From: Sphingomonas sp. J315
Lineage (GTDB): Bacteria; Pseudomonadota; Alphaproteobacteria; Sphingomonadales; Sphingomonadaceae
Direction of reading: 5' to 3'
Assembly: GCF_024666595.1 (NCBI RefSeq)
Contig: NZ_CP088296.1
Span: forward strand, 434,001-498,000
Length of the DNA stretch: 64,000 nt
The notes under the pieces were generated by a model. That model saw nothing but the letters and a program-made list of their open reading frames with translations. It did not search any database and was not told the DNA's origin. Position 1 is the stretch's first letter; every line of letters begins with the position of its first letter. Below are positions 54,136 through 64,000 of the stretch, one piece after another. Position numbers and translations under genes: made by a program.

Positions 54136-56913
54136 ATGACTCTTCGCCGCGCTCGTTTTCTTCAGGGTGCCTGCCTCGCCGCCGCGCTGATCGCGCCTGC
54201 TTCTGCCTTCGCAAGCGACGTGACCGGGACCGTGACCGATGCCGGCGGTGGGCGCGCGCTTCAGGGTACGCAGGTCCGCATCATCGAACTGGACCGCGTG
54301 ACCGAAGCGGCGCGCGACGGCAGCTTCCGCTTCATCGACGTGCCCGCCGGTACCTATACCATCGAGGCGAGCTATATCGGTGCCGACCCTGTCACCGCGC
54401 GCATCACCGTCACCGACACTGCGGTCGCGACTGCAGAGCTGCGGATCGGCGGCGAAAACGAAATCCTGATCGTCGGCCAGGCCGCCAGCCTCGCCAGCAG
54501 CCTGTCGCGCCAGCGCGCCGCGGACGGTATCCAGAACGTGCTGACCCGCGACGATGTCGGTCAGTTCCCCGACCAGAATGTCGCCGAGGCACTGCGTCGC
54601 GTTCCTGGCGTCAATATCCTTGCCGATCAGGGTGAAGGCCGGTTCGTCTCGGTCCGCGGTCTGGACCCCGAACTCAACGCCGCATCGATCAACGGCACCC
54701 GCGTACCCGCGCCCGAGAGCGACGTCCGCTCGGTCGCACTCGACGTCGTCGCCGCCGAACTGATCGAATCGATCGAGATCAAGAAGTCGCTGACCCCCGA
54801 CATGGACGCCGACACGCTCGGTGCGTCGATCGAGATCACCACCGTCAGCGCCTTCGACCGCAAGAAGGACCTGTTCTCGGTCAAGCTGGAGGGCAGCTAC
54901 AACAACTATGCCGACTCGCTGACGCCCAAGGGCAGCCTCGACTTCTCGACCCGCATCACCGAGAATTTCGGCATCGCGGGCGGCGTCAGCTATTATCGCC
55001 GCAAGTTCGAGACCGACAATATCGAGGCAGCGGACTGGAACGAAGATGGCGGCATCTATTATGCCGAAGAGGTCCAGTATCGCGACTATAATGTCGAGCG
55101 TGAGCGCATCGGCGGCTCGCTGAGCCTCGACCTGCGCGCGGGCGACAGCACGACCCTTTATGCACGTGGCCTCTACAGCCAGTTCTCCGACCAGGAATAT
55201 CGCGGCGACGTGATCCTGATCATGGATGAGGCGCCCGCCTCCGGCACCGCCACCTCGGCCTTCTTCACCGACGCCGATGGCCGCATCGAGGTGCGCCGCC
55301 GCATGAAGGACCGGTTCGAGGAGCAGCAGATCAAGTCGCTGACGCTCGGCGGCAAGACCGAGACCGGCCCCTGGACCTTCACCTATTCGGGCGCCTATTC
55401 GGATGCGAGCGAGGTGGAGAATGGCTCGGTTGACCCGACCCGCTTCCGCGCGCGCTTCGATGGCCACGGCGTCAATGTGAATTTCGACTATGCCGATCCG
55501 CGCCGCCCGCTGTTCACCGTTTCGGGTAACACCGCCCGCTTCAGCGATCCGGCGCGCTACACGTTCAACGAGCTGGAGCTGAGCGTCCTCTCCGACTCGC
55601 AGGACAGGGAATGGACCGCACGCGCCGACGTATCGCGCGAGTTTGTCGGCGAAGGCGGCACCTTCACCGTGCAGGGGGGCATCAAGTCGCGCTGGCGCGA
55701 AAAGTCCTATAATTTCGACGGGCTGGTGTTCGACGGCTATGACGGCACCTACACCCTTGCCAACGTGCTGGGCGATCAGACCTATCGCATCCAGAACATC
55801 CTGCCGCTGCCGTCGCAAACCGCACCCACTGCGTTCTTCAACGACAATCGCGCACGGTTCGAGCTCAACGCACTCGATTCGGCGATCAATTCGGCATCGT
55901 CCGACTATGCGATCGATGAGGATATCCTGGCCGGCTATCTGCTCGGTCGCTGGGACAACAGCATGTTGCGCGTGATCGGCGGCGTCCGCGTCGAGCGCAC
56001 CCACAATGACATTCGCGGCTTCCTGGTCGAAAGCGACGGCACCGACGCCACCGTCACGCCCAACCGCTTCACCCGCAGCTACACCGACTGGCTGCCCAGC
56101 GTGACGCTGCGCTATGCGCCGACGCGCGACGTCGTGCTGCGCCTTGGCGGCTACAAGGCGCTGGTCCGCCCCAAGCTCTCCAACCTGGCCCCGCGCTTCC
56201 TGATCAACGAGGATCTGGAGGCCGAGTTCGGCAATCCCGATCTGCGTCCCTATAGCGCGTGGAACATCGACGCTTCGGCGGAATGGTATTTCGGCAAGAA
56301 CGCGGCGCTCACCGCCGGTGTGTTCTGGAAGTCGATCGACGATTTCATCGTCACCGTCCGCGATACCGACCCCGGCACCGCCTATGGCGTCGATTACGAG
56401 GAAGCGGTGACCTTCCAGAATGGCGAGAGCGCCAAGGTCAAGGGCATCGAGCTATCCTTTGCCCAGCAGTTCGCGTCGCTCCCCGCGCCGTTCGACGGGC
56501 TGTTGCTCAACGCCAACTATACCTACACCGACGCGACCGGCACGGTGTTCATCGACGGCAATCCGAACGACCCGCGCATCATCACCCTGCCCTCGGCGTC
56601 GAAGCATACGTTCAACGTCGTGCTCGGCTATGAAAAGGGACCGGTCTCGCTGCGTGTGGCGGGCACCTATCGCGACAAATATCTCGACGAGCTGGCCGAC
56701 ACTGCCGAAGAGGATCGCATCGTCGACAACCATTTCCAGCTCGACCTGTCGGCGAAGTATCGCGTGACCAAGGGCGTCCGCCTGTTCGCGGAGTGGATCA
56801 ACGTCACCGACGCGCCCTATTTCGCCTATCAGAATTTCGGCGGTGCCAAGCGCATCCTGCAATATGAAAAGTATAGCTGGACCGCCAAGTTCGGCGTCAG
56901 CGCCAATTTCTGA
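54136..56913 (+). CDS. TonB-dependent receptor with carboxypeptidase-like N-terminal domain
   Basis: 925 residues: signal peptide (1-25, ending ASAFA), a carboxypeptidase regulatory-like beta domain (about 30-105), a plug (QFPDQNVAEALRRVPGVNIL at about 139-158) and a 22-strand outer-membrane barrel ending in YSWTAKFGVSANF. Takes up a ligand across the outer membrane with TonB energy. The gene lies 15 bases upstream of a phosphatase, and a possible Pho box precedes it, so a phosphorylated organic substrate is likely. TonB box not assigned. Confidence 0.92.
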   Translation: MTLRRARFLQGACLAAALIAPASAFASDVTGTVTDAGGGRALQGTQVRIIELDRVTEAARDGSFRFIDVPAGTYTIEASYIGADPVTARITVTDTAVATAELRIGGENEILIVGQAASLASSLSRQRAADGIQNVLTRDDVGQFPDQNVAEALRRVPGVNILADQGEGRFVSVRGLDPELNAASINGTRVPAPESDVRSVALDVVAAELIESIEIKKSLTPDMDADTLGASIEITTVSAFDRKKDLFSVKLEGSYNNYADSLTPKGSLDFSTRITENFGIAGGVSYYRRKFETDNIEAADWNEDGGIYYAEEVQYRDYNVERERIGGSLSLDLRAGDSTTLYARGLYSQFSDQEYRGDVILIMDEAPASGTATSAFFTDADGRIEVRRRMKDRFEEQQIKSLTLGGKTETGPWTFTYSGAYSDASEVENGSVDPTRFRARFDGHGVNVNFDYADPRRPLFTVSGNTARFSDPARYTFNELELSVLSDSQDREWTARADVSREFVGEGGTFTVQGGIKSRWREKSYNFDGLVFDGYDGTYTLANVLGDQTYRIQNILPLPSQTAPTAFFNDNRARFELNALDSAINSASSDYAIDEDILAGYLLGRWDNSMLRVIGGVRVERTHNDIRGFLVESDGTDATVTPNRFTRSYTDWLPSVTLRYAPTRDVVLRLGGYKALVRPKLSNLAPRFLINEDLEAEFGNPDLRPYSAWNIDASAEWYFGKNAALTAGVFWKSIDDFIVTVRDTDPGTAYGVDYEEAVTFQNGESAKVKGIELSFAQQFASLPAPFDGLLLNANYTYTDATGTVFIDGNPNDPRIITLPSASKHTFNVVLGYEKGPVSLRVAGTYRDKYLDELADTAEEDRIVDNHFQLDLSAKYRVTKGVRLFAEWINVTDAPYFAYQNFGGAKRILQYEKYSWTAKFGVSANF

Positions 56914-56928
56914 CCGGAGGTAGATGCC

Positions 56929-58434
56929 GTGATATCGCAGAAGATCCGGGCACTCGCCCTTCCCCTCACGGTCGCGCTGGTCGCGGCCGTGAGCCACGGG
57001 GCACTGGCGCAACAGGCAGCGGCCCCGCTGCCCCGGACAACCGGCTTCGCGATCCCGACGACGACGGAGGATGGCGCCCCCATCCCCCGTTCGCCGGGCA
57101 AGCCCTATGCGCCGCGCAACCTGGCCGACCGCATCGTCCTGACCCCCGGCGCCGATCCGTCGCGCGAGATGGCGGTCGCCTTCCGCACCGACACCGTGCA
57201 GACGACCGCACAGGCGCAGATCGCGGTCTCGGTCGACGGCCCGACGCTTGAGGAAAAGGCCCGGACCGTCAGCGGCATCACCATGCCGATCGACAGCAGC
57301 TATGGCCGCGCTTTCTACCACCAGCTCCGCTTCACCGACCTGACGCCCGACACCGTCTATGCCTATCGCGTCAAGGGTGCGGCCGGCTGGAGCGAATGGT
57401 ATCAGTTCCGCACCGCAGCAGCCGAGGCGAGACCGTTTCGCTTCCTCTATCTCGGCGACGTTCAGAACGGCATCCTCACTTATGCCAGCCGCGTGATCCG
57501 CCAGGCGTTCCTCGGCCATGGCGACATCCGCCTGACCGTCCATGCCGGCGATCTGGTCGGCCAGCGCGACGATCTCGACCATGACGATGAATGGGGCGAG
57601 TGGAACCAGGCGGGCGGCTATAATTACGCCAGCGTCCCGCAGCTTCCGGCGACGGGCAACCATGAATATGCCGACCTGATCGCGCCCGACGGCACCGAAA
57701 GCCGCGTGCTCGGCCCCTATTGGCACGCCCAGTTCGCGCTGCCGAAAAACGGCACCGATCCGGTCGAGGCGACCACCTATTTCGTCGATTATCAGGGCGT
57801 GCGCTTCATCGTGCTCGACGGCACGGCGGCGATCGACCTGGGCTCGATGCAGCAGCAGACGGCGTGGCTCGACGCGACGCTCGCATCGAGCAAGGCGAAG
57901 TGGAACGTCGTGCTGTTCCACCAGCCGGTCTTCACCTGCGCCCGGCCCAAGGACACCGCCAAGATCAAGGCGGCGTGGAAGCCGGTGTTCGAGGCGCGCA
58001 GGGTCGATCTCGTCCTGCAGGGCCACGACCATTGCTACGCCCGCCTGACCAGCGAGGCGGGCCGCGAGGCCAGCGCCAGGGCGCGCGCGGACGGATCGAT
58101 CCAGGGGCCGGTCTATCTCGTCTCGGTCACCGGATCGAAGATGTACGGCCTCAACACCCGCGCCCGCACCCAGCCCGACCGCACCGCCGAGGCGACCGAA
58201 CTCTACCAGATCGTCGACGTCGACGGCGGCAATCTCAAATTCCGCACCTTCACCGCGTCGGGCAAGCTCTATGACGGGTTCGATCTGGCCAAGGGCGCCG
58301 ACGGCCGCAACCGGCTGAGCGAGATCGCCGAGCCGAAGATCGCCGAACGCTTCTGCTCCGGCCCGCGCGATGCAGGCGGCAGCCAGACGATCGGCCCGGA
58401 CGGCGGGAAGTGCGTCGCCGGGTTCAAGGACTGA
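56929..58434 (+). CDS. Purple-acid-phosphatase-like metallophosphoesterase
   Basis: 501 residues: signal peptide (to about 28), an N-terminal fibronectin/phosphatase-type domain (about 60-165), then the metallophosphoesterase core with GDVQ (about 174-178), GDLVGQ (about 206), GNHE (about 243), FHQPVF (about 330) and GHDHCY (about 364). Acts on phosphomonoesters in the periplasm. GTG 56929 has GGAGG at nine bases; it is co-transcribed with the receptor. Confidence 0.88.
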   Translation: MISQKIRALALPLTVALVAAVSHGALAQQAAAPLPRTTGFAIPTTTEDGAPIPRSPGKPYAPRNLADRIVLTPGADPSREMAVAFRTDTVQTTAQAQIAVSVDGPTLEEKARTVSGITMPIDSSYGRAFYHQLRFTDLTPDTVYAYRVKGAAGWSEWYQFRTAAAEARPFRFLYLGDVQNGILTYASRVIRQAFLGHGDIRLTVHAGDLVGQRDDLDHDDEWGEWNQAGGYNYASVPQLPATGNHEYADLIAPDGTESRVLGPYWHAQFALPKNGTDPVEATTYFVDYQGVRFIVLDGTAAIDLGSMQQQTAWLDATLASSKAKWNVVLFHQPVFTCARPKDTAKIKAAWKPVFEARRVDLVLQGHDHCYARLTSEAGREASARARADGSIQGPVYLVSVTGSKMYGLNTRARTQPDRTAEATELYQIVDVDGGNLKFRTFTASGKLYDGFDLAKGADGRNRLSEIAEPKIAERFCSGPRDAGGSQTIGPDGGKCVAGFKD

Positions 58435-58675
58435 TCGAAAATACGTTCGTCGCCTGAGCGGACATCAAGTCGGCGTTTGGCGTCGCTTAAATTCTACTGA
58501 CAGGACATTTCGCGGCGCAATGCGACACCCCAGTTGAGACCGGCGGCGCATTGTGCCGCGACATGTTCGCTTCGTTCAATTTCGCGCTCCAACAGCGATT
58601 CGATACCGCACATTCGAAACGGCGAAAACCGCACTGCGCCATTCCCTTTCGCCGCACGTACGTTAGGGTATCGCC

Positions 58676-59971
58676 ATGCTGAAGCTCCTCGCGCCGCTCG
58701 CGCTCCTCGCCGCCCTCCCCGCCACCGCGCAGACCCCTGCCGAAAGCAAGATGGCGGCAACGATTACCGCAGAGACCGACCGCCACGTCGCGCTGCTGGA
58801 GAAGCTGGTCAACCAGAATAGCGGTTCGCTCAACATCGATGGCGTGACCAAGGTCGGTGCCATGGTCCGCGCCGAGCTGGAGCCGCTGGGCTTTGCCGTC
58901 GAGTGGATCGACATGAAGGAAACGGGCCGTGCCGGGCATCTGGTCGCGACCCACACGGGTAGCGGCAAGGGCAAGCGCATCCTGCTGATCGCGCATCTCG
59001 ACACGGTGTTCGAGCCGGAATCACCCTTCCAGAAATTCGTCCGTGACGGCGACCGCGCCACCGGCCCCGGCATCGGCGACGACAAGGGCGGGATCGTCGT
59101 CATCGTCGCCGCGATGCGTGCGATGCAGGCGGCGGGGACGCTCAAGAACGCGGATATCAAGATCGTCCTGACCGGCGACGAGGAGCGCACCGGCGCCCCG
59201 CTCGCCGTCGCCCGCCGCGACCTGATCGCCGCAGGAAAATGGGCCGATGTCGCACTGGAATATGAAAATCTCGCGCGCGACGAGGGCAAGGATACCGGCA
59301 CGATCGCGCGGCGCAGTTCGACCAACTGGACGCTGCGCACCACCGGCAAGACCGGGCACAGCAGCGGCGTGTTCAACGCCACGCTGGGCTATGGTGCGGC
59401 CTATGAACTCGCCCGCATCTTGGACGAATTCCGCCGCACCCTTCCAGAGCCGAACCTCACCTTCAACGTCGGCGTAATGGCCGCCGGCACTCCCGCGACC
59501 CTTGCCGACAACAATTATCAGGTAAGTGCGGGCGGCAAGACCAACATCGTCGCGGCCGAGGCGGTGGCGCGCGGCGACCTGCGCGCGCTGACCCCGGAGC
59601 AGGAGGCAAAGACCCGGGCGGCGATGATCGCGATCACGGCAAAGAATCTGCCCGGCACCACCGCGAAGCTCGATTTCCAGGAGGGCTATCCGCCGATGGC
59701 CCCGACCGACGGCAACCGCGCGCTGCTGGCCAAGCTCAACGCGGTGAACCGCGACCTCAAGCTCCCCGAAATGGCCGAGATGGACCCCGCCCGCCGCGGT
59801 GCCGCCGACAGCGCCTTCGTTGCCGCCGATGTCGATACGCTGGCGGGTCTCGGCGTCGCCGGCGGCAACGCGCATGCAGAGGGCGAATGGGTCGATCTCA
59901 CCTCGATCCCGCTCCAGGCATTGCGCAGCGCCGCATTCATCACTCGGCTCAGCCGGGAGAGGCGTCCCTGA
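58676..59971 (+). CDS. M20-family metallopeptidase (carboxypeptidase G2-like)
   Basis: 431 residues with a signal peptide (about 1-19). Zinc ligands and catalytic residues are visible as AHLDTVFE (His107), GIGDDKGG (Asp135), TGDEE (Glu169-170) and the C-terminal GGNAHAEGEW (His). Members cleave C-terminal glutamate from folates or short peptides; substrate unknown. Start ATG 58676. The 241 bases upstream hold no recognisable gene. Confidence 0.87.
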   Translation: MLKLLAPLALLAALPATAQTPAESKMAATITAETDRHVALLEKLVNQNSGSLNIDGVTKVGAMVRAELEPLGFAVEWIDMKETGRAGHLVATHTGSGKGKRILLIAHLDTVFEPESPFQKFVRDGDRATGPGIGDDKGGIVVIVAAMRAMQAAGTLKNADIKIVLTGDEERTGAPLAVARRDLIAAGKWADVALEYENLARDEGKDTGTIARRSSTNWTLRTTGKTGHSSGVFNATLGYGAAYELARILDEFRRTLPEPNLTFNVGVMAAGTPATLADNNYQVSAGGKTNIVAAEAVARGDLRALTPEQEAKTRAAMIAITAKNLPGTTAKLDFQEGYPPMAPTDGNRALLAKLNAVNRDLKLPEMAEMDPARRGAADSAFVAADVDTLAGLGVAGGNAHAEGEWVDLTSIPLQALRSAAFITRLSRERRP

Positions 59972-60059
59972 CCTGCGGCGAGTCGGTTTCAGGTTGCAAC
60001 CCGTGCCGCCGCTCGCCACATAGCGACCATACCCGATACTCAAATTCCCGGAGGCGAGG

Positions 60060-61484
60060 ATGCGCAGCTATCTCAACCACTATATCGGCGGCCAATGGAT
60101 CGAAAGCGAAGGCGGAACCCGCCATCAAGTTATTGATCCAGCTATAGAATCTGCCACCACCGAAATCACCCTCGGGTCGCAGGCCGATGTCGACAAGGCG
60201 GTCGCCGCAGCCAGGGCCGCGTTCGAGAGTTTCGGACGCACCAGCGTCGAGGAGCGGCTCGCGTTGATCGAGCGGGTGCTGGAGGAGTATAAGAAGCGCA
60301 CCGAGGACATGGCACTGGCGATCAGCGCCGAGATGGGCGCGCCGCTCAGCCTCGCCAGGACCGCGCAGGTCGGATCGGGCATCGGTCACCTGATGTCCGC
60401 CGCGCGCGCGCTCAAGGAATTCCAGTTCGAGGAGCAGGTCGGCAACAGCCTCGTCGTCCACGAGCCGATCGGCGTCGTCGCGATGATCACGCCGTGGAAC
60501 TGGCCGCTCAACCAGATCGTGTCGAAGGTGGCTCCCGCGCTCGCCGCTGGCTGCACGATGATTTTGAAGCCCAGCGAGGAAGCACCGAGCTGCGCCGCGA
60601 TCTTTGCCGAGGTGATGGACGCGGCGGGCGTGCCGGCGGGCGTGTTCAACCTCGTCAATGGCGATGGTCCCGGTGTCGGCACCGCGCTGTCGCGGCACAA
60701 GGATGTCGACATGGTGAGCTTCACCGGATCGACCCGCGCGGGGATCGCGGTCGCCAAGAACGCTGCTGACACGGTCAAGCGCGTCCATCAGGAACTGGGC
60801 GGCAAGTCCCCCTCGCTGATGCTTGAAGGCGCGGATGTCGGCGCCGCGGTCAAGGGGACGCTGTTCAGCGTGCTGATGAACTCGGGCCAGAGCTGCATCG
60901 CCCCCGCGCGCCTGCTCGTCCCCGCCGCGCTGGAGAAGGAAGCCGCCGCCGCCGCGTCGGAGATGATGAAGGCCACCACCTGCGGCAATCCCGCCGAGGA
61001 AGGCCGGCATCTCGGCCCGGTGGTCAACAAGGCGCAGTGGGAGAAGATTCAGGGCCTGATTCGCAAGGGAATGGAGGAGGGCGCGACGCTGGAAACCGGA
61101 GGTCCCGGCCGACCCGACGGGATCGAGACCGGCTATTTCGTCAAGCCGACCCTGTTTTCCGGCGTCGGCAACGACATGACCATCGCGCGCGAGGAAATCT
61201 TCGGCCCGGTCGTCACGATCATCCCCTATGAGACCGAGGAAGACGCCGTTCGCATCGCCAACGACACCGATTATGGCCTGTCGGCGGTGGTGTTCGGCTC
61301 CCCCGAAGCGGTCAAGCGCGTCGCGCCACGCCTGCGCGCCGGCATGGTCTATATCAATGGCGGCCAGCCCAACCCCGACCTGCCCTTCGGCGGCTACAAG
61401 CAGAGCGGCAATGGCCGCGAGCACGGCAAATACGGCCTGGCGGAATTCATGGAAGTGAAGTCGCTGGTCGGCGCGCTGGGTTAG
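60060..61484 (+). CDS. Aldehyde dehydrogenase family protein
   Basis: 474 residues. Motifs: ITPWNWPLNQIVSKVAPALA, FTGSTRAGIAVAKN, QELGGKSPSLMLEGADV (catalytic Glu) and LMNSGQSCIAPARLLV (catalytic Cys), ending PFGGYKQSGNGREHGKYGLA. NAD(P)-dependent oxidation of an unknown aldehyde. ATG 60060 with GGAGGCGAGG upstream. Confidence 0.92.
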   Translation: MRSYLNHYIGGQWIESEGGTRHQVIDPAIESATTEITLGSQADVDKAVAAARAAFESFGRTSVEERLALIERVLEEYKKRTEDMALAISAEMGAPLSLARTAQVGSGIGHLMSAARALKEFQFEEQVGNSLVVHEPIGVVAMITPWNWPLNQIVSKVAPALAAGCTMILKPSEEAPSCAAIFAEVMDAAGVPAGVFNLVNGDGPGVGTALSRHKDVDMVSFTGSTRAGIAVAKNAADTVKRVHQELGGKSPSLMLEGADVGAAVKGTLFSVLMNSGQSCIAPARLLVPAALEKEAAAAASEMMKATTCGNPAEEGRHLGPVVNKAQWEKIQGLIRKGMEEGATLETGGPGRPDGIETGYFVKPTLFSGVGNDMTIAREEIFGPVVTIIPYETEEDAVRIANDTDYGLSAVVFGSPEAVKRVAPRLRAGMVYINGGQPNPDLPFGGYKQSGNGREHGKYGLAEFMEVKSLVGALG

Positions 61485-61498
61485 CGCGCAGACGCAAT

Positions 61499-61579
61499 TC
61501 TGGGCTCCTGCGAAAGCAGGAGCCCAGAGCCGCGCGCGGTTCCCTTCGAAACCCTGGGCTCCTGCCTTGGCAGGAGCAC
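61499..61579. repeat. Intergenic inverted repeat with CTGGGCTCCTGC units
   Basis: TCTGGGCTCCTGCGAAAGCA followed by GGAGCCCAGA forms a perfect hairpin, and a second unit CTGGGCTCCTGCCTTGGCAG with GAGCAC follows at about 61553. Unlike the CCCCGGC family but similar in layout; may stop transcription between the convergent genes. Confidence 0.8.
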
Positions 61580-61592
61580 AAGGTCCGCCGCC

Positions 61593-61943
61593 TCAGTCGA
61601 ACAGCTCTTCCAGAAAGCTCTTCTTGCGCTTGTGCTTGTAATAGCGCGGATCGTGGCCCTGATGGCCATATCCGCCGCCATAGCCCTGCTGCTGCGGATA
61701 GCCGCCGCCCTGCTGCGGCCAGGGGCTAGCCTGCGGCGGCTGGGGCGATTGCGGAGCCCGTGGTGCGACCGGAGCCTCCCCCGCGCCGCTGCGCTCGATG
61801 ATCTTGTCCAGCTCGCCGCGATCCAGCCAGATGCCCCGGCACTGCGGGCAGTAATCGATCTCGATCCCCTGCCGGTCGCTCATATGAAGCCCGGTCTTGC
61901 ACACGGGGCAAAGCATTCCGGCAACGGCTTCTGGGGTACGCAT
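61593..61943 (-). CDS. TFIIB-type zinc-ribbon protein
   Basis: 116 residues. CPVC (Cys12, Cys15) and CPQC (Cys32, Cys35) in the pattern GMLCPVCKTGLHMSDRQGIE form the zinc ribbon, followed by RGIWLDRGELDKIIERS, typical of the zf-TFIIB family. The middle is Pro/Gln/Gly-rich, and the basic tail ends KHKRKKSFLEELFD. Function unknown. Confidence 0.85.
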   Translation of the reverse strand: MRTPEAVAGMLCPVCKTGLHMSDRQGIEIDYCPQCRGIWLDRGELDKIIERSGAGEAPVAPRAPQSPQPPQASPWPQQGGGYPQQQGYGGGYGHQGHDPRYYKHKRKKSFLEELFD

Positions 61944-61999
61944 GATCTCTCCTCTACAGGTTCCGGATCCGAGCTAGGGACGTCGCGCTGTCGCTACAA

Positions 62000-63773
62000 C
62001 TAGGCGACCGGCCAAAACCACAGGATCAGCGGCGGCCCCACGATCAGCACGATCAGCGACAGCGGTGCCCCCAGCCGCGCATAGTCGCTGAACCGATACC
62101 CGCCCGGCCCCATCACCAGCGTGTTGCACTGGTGCCCGATCGGGGTGAGGAAATCGCACCCCGCCCCCACTGCAGTCGCCATCAGGAATGCCTCCGGTCG
62201 CAGCCCCAGGTCGCCCGCGAACGTCGCCGCGATCGGTGCCATCACCAGCACCGTCGCCGCGTTGTTGAGGAACGGCGTCACCGCCATCGCCGCCGCCATG
62301 ATCAGCGCGACCGCGCCCCACGGCGGCAAGGTCGCGGCCGTCACCGACAGCCACTGGCCGATCAGCTCGGTCACCCCCGTCGAGCGCAGCGTATCGCTGA
62401 CCGGGATCAGCGCGCCCAGCATGATCAGGATCGGCCATTCGACATGGTCATAGGCGTCACGCAGCGGCAGCGCGCCGAACAGCACGACCGCCGCAGCCGC
62501 CGCGAAAAAGGCGATCGTCACGGGCACCGCCCCGGTCGCCGTCGCCGCCATCGCGACCGCGAGTACCGCGATCGGCAACAGCCCCTTGCGCACGCTTCCC
62601 AGCCGCAATTCGCGCTCCGCCAGCGGCAATGCGCCCAGTTCGTTCAGCGTCTGGGGCAGGATGCCGAGCGGCCCCTGCAGCACCACCACGTCGCCCGCGC
62701 GGAACACGACATTGGGCATGCGCCGGACGATCCGTTCGCCCTGGCGCGACACCGCGATCAGGTTGATGCCATAGCGCTGGCGCAGCATCAGCGACCCCGC
62801 CGTGCCGCCGACCAGCGGTGACCCGGCGGAGACCACCGCCTCGATCACGCCGATCTCCTCGCCTTCCGGGCTTTCGGGCGCCTCGCTCGTGCCGACAAAG
62901 TCCAGCTTGTCGCGCGCGATCACCCGCTCCAGGCTGTCGGGGGGTCCGCCCAGGATCAGGATATCGCCCTCGTGCAGCACCGTATCGGCGAGGGGCGTCG
63001 CGCGCACGCCATCGCGCAGGAACATGGTGATCGTCACCTCCTGTTCGTGTCGCTCGATAAAGTCAGCGACCCGCTCGCCATTGGGTGCCGATTGTTCGAC
63101 GATCTTCGCCTCGGTCGCATAGTCATGGATGTCGAGCGCCTCGCCCATTGTCGGTGCGGCGCGCCGGTCGGCGGGCAGCAGACGATAGCCGAAGCGCAGA
63201 AAGACGAGCCCGACCAGCGTCAGCCCGATCCCGACGGGTGCATAGTCGAACATGCCGAACGGCTCGCCGGTCATCTCCTCGCGCACCCGGCTGACGATGA
63301 TGTTGGGCGAAGTGCCGATCAGGGTGATCAGTCCCCCGAGCAGCGAGGCGAAGGCCATCGGCATCAGGAAGACGCTGGGCGAACTGTTCGACTTCTTTGC
63401 CATCTGGAATGCGGCGGGCATCATCATCGCCAGCGCGCCGATATTCTTGACCAGGGCCGATCCGAACCCGACGCTGGCAGAAAGCAACAGCAGTTGCGAG
63501 CGGACCCGCGTCACCCGCTTCTGCAAGTGCCGCATCAGCCGTTCGACCACGCCCGATCGCTGCACCGCGCCCGACAGCACCAGCGCCGAACCCACGATGA
63601 TGACGATATCGTCCGAAAAGCCGGAAAAGGCGTCGTCAGGCTTCACAATCCCGGCCGCGACCGCCGCGAGAAGCGCCATCACCGCAACGACGTCGTAGCG
63701 GAACCGCCCCCCACAGAAACAGCGCCATCATCCCGATCAGGACGGTGACGGACAGGATCTGCGGCAATGTCAT
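62000..63773 (-). CDS. SLC13-type anion transporter with RCK-C domains, N-terminus frameshifted
   Basis: About 590 residues if one base is removed from the C6 run 63707-63712: the first 21 residues (MTLPQILSVTVLIGMMALFL) lie in another frame than the rest. The protein has N-terminal membrane segments, two TrkA-C-like (RCK-C) domains (about 215-290 and 300-375; EQEVTITMFLRDGVRATPLA, GDVVVLQGPLG) and further membrane segments. It resembles SLC13/ArsB-type transporters of sulfate or dicarboxylates (SAC1-like); TSPNIIVSRVREEMTG and PIGHQCNTLVMGPGGY are the family signatures. Substrate not determined. Confidence 0.8.
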
Positions 63774-63822
63774 AACGCCCCCATGCCCGCTCAACGCGGC
63801 GAGGGCGCGGTGGTTGCCTGAT

Positions 63823-64000
63823 TTAGTGCACAGTGCCCACGGCGCGGTTCACGCTCATCAGGACGATCAGCCGCTCGATCTGGCGCCAGCGACAGAAATT
63901 GATGTGGTTGCCCAGGTCGCGGAACTTGTCCGCGCGCGCCGCCGCTTCCAGCCCCGCATCGTCGCCAAATGCGCGGATCAGGTCCGCGGCGTCGAACACA
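63823..64000 (-). CDS. C-terminal part of an unknown protein, cut by window end
   Basis: The last 58 residues and stop (TAA) are visible, with ADLIRAFGDDAGLEAAARAD and RWRQIERLIVLMSVNRAVGT. The stretch is hydrophilic with a plausible helix pattern; no family recognised. Start lies outside the window. Confidence 0.6.
   Translation of the reverse strand, partial: VFDAADLIRAFGDDAGLEAAARADKFRDLGNHINFCRWRQIERLIVLMSVNRAVGTVH

Noticed and set aside
53881..56004. Long minus-strand open frame across the TonB receptor
   Set aside because: Antisense to a well-supported receptor gene; no domain recognised.

Overview
The window looks like a chromosomal segment of a Sphingomonadaceae bacterium (Sphingomonas or a close relative). 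Support comes from the high G+C content, heavily GC3-biased codons, the cluster of aat, DUF2155, an NDUFA12-type complex I subunit, DUF192 and a double cold-shock protein, small membrane proteins ending in DSP, a large TonB receptor, and alphaproteobacterial signals (GTTC-N7-GTTC SOS box, ECF41 promoter). This placement is an inference from gene content; no 16S rRNA gene is present.

Layout. 1-1213: start of the division/cell-wall cluster (rsmH cut by the window edge, mraZ). 1560-8868: cysteine synthase, small proteins, a hypoxanthine/uracil-DNA glycosylase, a LOV-type PAS-GGDEF-EAL protein with a FixJ-like HTH partner, a GlxA-like regulator and an SOS-controlled Y-family polymerase. 8978-16838: lipoprotein, an ECF41 sigma factor with its carboxymuconolactone decarboxylase-like partner and autoregulated promoter, ParA, aat, the DUF2155/NDUFA12/DUF192/cold-shock group, recX and a fatty-acyl-AMP ligase. 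16986-21960: a GGDEF-EAL protein, a tandem HTH protein and an ApeA-type HEPN defence gene. 22034-28000: nusG-secE, two small DSP proteins, a three-gene NTF2-like/GNAT/nitrilase operon, DedA, tRNA-Trp, then rplK-rplA. 28052-37208: DEAD-box helicase, then a lower-GC defence remnant (HsdR-N nuclease, truncated DUF4011 helicase, IS5-family element, a 34-residue Cys/Gly peptide), then housekeeping genes. 37400-38664: L10 leader and rplJ-rplL. 38830-51721: two Pro-rich anchored proteins, a pair of M16 peptidases, a CinA-like protein, map, a flavoprotein, a TPR protein and a DUF885 protein. 51786-53976: glnB-glnA with a sigma-54/NtrC control region. 54003-58434: a probable phosphate-responsive TonB receptor plus phosphatase. 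58676-64000: M20 peptidase, aldehyde dehydrogenase, zinc-ribbon protein, SLC13 transporter and a partial gene.

Five genes carry a +1 frameshift in a run of five or six G/C, and each recovers a clean family sequence if one base is removed. This may be a systematic base-calling error rather than real decay, so those genes should be treated as probably intact until resequenced. A sixth gene (TPR protein) has a frameshift of another kind. Imperfect GC-rich palindromic repeats fill many intergenic gaps. The parts most likely to reward further work are the defence remnant with its orphan Cys/Gly peptide at 33656-33760, the ApeA gene, and the LOV-like c-di-GMP protein.
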